In this document: piece by piece, positions 63,281 to 64,000 of the stretch
How positions within the stretch are numbered: the first letter of the stretch is position 1
How the letters are laid out: the number at the start of each line of letters is the position of its first letter
NCBI GenBank assembly: GCA_009746045.1
Contig: RPFO01000176.1
Coordinates: 2,501-66,500, forward strand
DNA length: 64,000 nt
Reading direction: 5' to 3'
From: Mesostigma viride
Taxonomy: Eukaryota > Streptophyta > Mesostigmatophyceae > Mesostigmatales > Mesostigmataceae
Program-made: the position numbers and the translations under genes
The notes under the pieces: generated by a model
Told to the model about the DNA's origin: nothing
Database searches by the model: none
The model's input: the letters and a program-made list of their open reading frames with translations, nothing else

Positions 63281-64000
63281 GTATGCGTATGCAGATTTAC
63301 AGATATTTTGGCTTTCTGAGTTGAGGTACACACATGTGTACCTGGCTTTTTGCCCCGGCGCATGCATTTGTTGGCTTTGAAAATGTTTGAGATACGTCGG
63401 TGTCTATTTCCCCCCCTGAAAATGACTATTGAGGAAAATTACAAAACTATTGTAGACCTGTCACTTATACCATGTCGTCGTGTGAAATTTGTACAATTTG
63501 TGAATTGATTTTATTCACTTCAAGGCCTTGTAGTTTATCCTTGCTAAGGAAAGTTGACATAGGCTTTATGAGATATTGTGCCAAGGGGATCCACTTACTC
63601 CAAATGACCTGCCCATACGTTCCTGCAAATTTCCCCACTTTTGATTATGTATTCTGGGCGGCCTATTTACACGGTGAAAATGTTGACATTTTTTCAAGTG
63701 ATAATTAAATTTCCCCGCAAAACATGTGAGTATCTTCACCAGATTATAGTATTGTCTCATGTGCATGTCATACATACCATGTTGTACTGAGTCGTGCATG
63801 CGCATGCACCGTGTTATAACATGCCAGTTGTCATTATCGACCTATTGTCTGCCCATGAACATAGGTCAGGGTCGCCACCACCACTCACCTACCATAATTA
63901 CCAAAGTCCACGCTACCTTGAGGTACATAGCCAATGATGTCTAGAAAGCTGTGCACCACGTTATTTATTGACGTAATAAATAATTTTCCTAGCCGGGGCC
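63281..64000. other. Right edge of window, no certain gene
   Basis: May hold further exons of the candidate gene; possible splice sites occur (for example AACATAG at 63860-63866) but no frame is convincing. A small inverted repeat TTATTTATT/AATAAATAA lies at 63961-63983. Confidence 0.5.

Noticed and set aside
1..64000. CRISPR arrays, operons, ribosome binding sites
   Set aside because: The window is a eukaryotic chromosome end; the only regular spaced repeats are telomere, minisatellites and hairpin arrays.

Overview
This window is the left end of a eukaryotic chromosome. It opens with about 185 tandem copies of the CCCTAAA telomere heptamer (TTTAGGG type, shared by most plants, many green and streptophyte algae, dinoflagellates and some other protists). 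It then runs into a 62 kb subtelomere made almost wholly of transposable elements nested in one another. GT-AG exon candidates, AATAAA signals and LTR/LINE elements confirm a nuclear eukaryotic genome. A green or streptophyte alga is the most economical guess, because DNA methyltransferase capture by retrotransposons is known from charophytes and dinoflagellates, but the species cannot be fixed from the sequence.

Layout. 1-1293 telomere. 1637-1844 8-bp minisatellites. 1964-8591 a 5'-truncated Ty3/gypsy element whose polyprotein carries a cytosine-C5 DNA methyltransferase between protease and reverse transcriptase, and a PHD finger after the integrase. 5996-13014 a 3.5 kb tandem duplication of that element's 3' end joined to the 3' end of a copia-like element. 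About 8728-30200 that copia-like element (copia-1, minus strand), split by three nested insertions: a TTAA-flanked DNA transposon derivative (13683-15400), a palindrome/MITE cluster (17261-27462), and, inside the cluster, an 8 kb coding-free LTR element (17822-25772) carrying arrays of small hairpins. 30428-30926 a 5'-truncated LINE with target-site duplication. 31498-34899 and 59117-60824 three copies of a 1.7 kb subtelomeric repeat. 35000-35327 a foldback element. 37883-45532 a complete, young copia-like element (copia-2) with two 473-bp LTRs. 45913-52700 a near full-length LINE. 54326-59047 a 4.7 kb unit with 35-bp terminal inverted repeats enclosing LINE debris. 61547-61882 another LINE end. 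62750-63280 three candidate exons of a host gene.

How the parts relate. The two copia-like elements share an odd architecture: the retropepsin-like domain lies after the integrase instead of before it, its active-site triplet is DT[Q/K] rather than DTG, and the RT catalytic box is HGDD instead of YxDD. The gypsy element combines a DNA-methylation writer with a likely histone-tail reader. Many reading-frame breaks fall in or near G homopolymers, so some apparent decay may be base-calling error. No CRISPR array, rRNA gene or convincing tRNA gene was seen.
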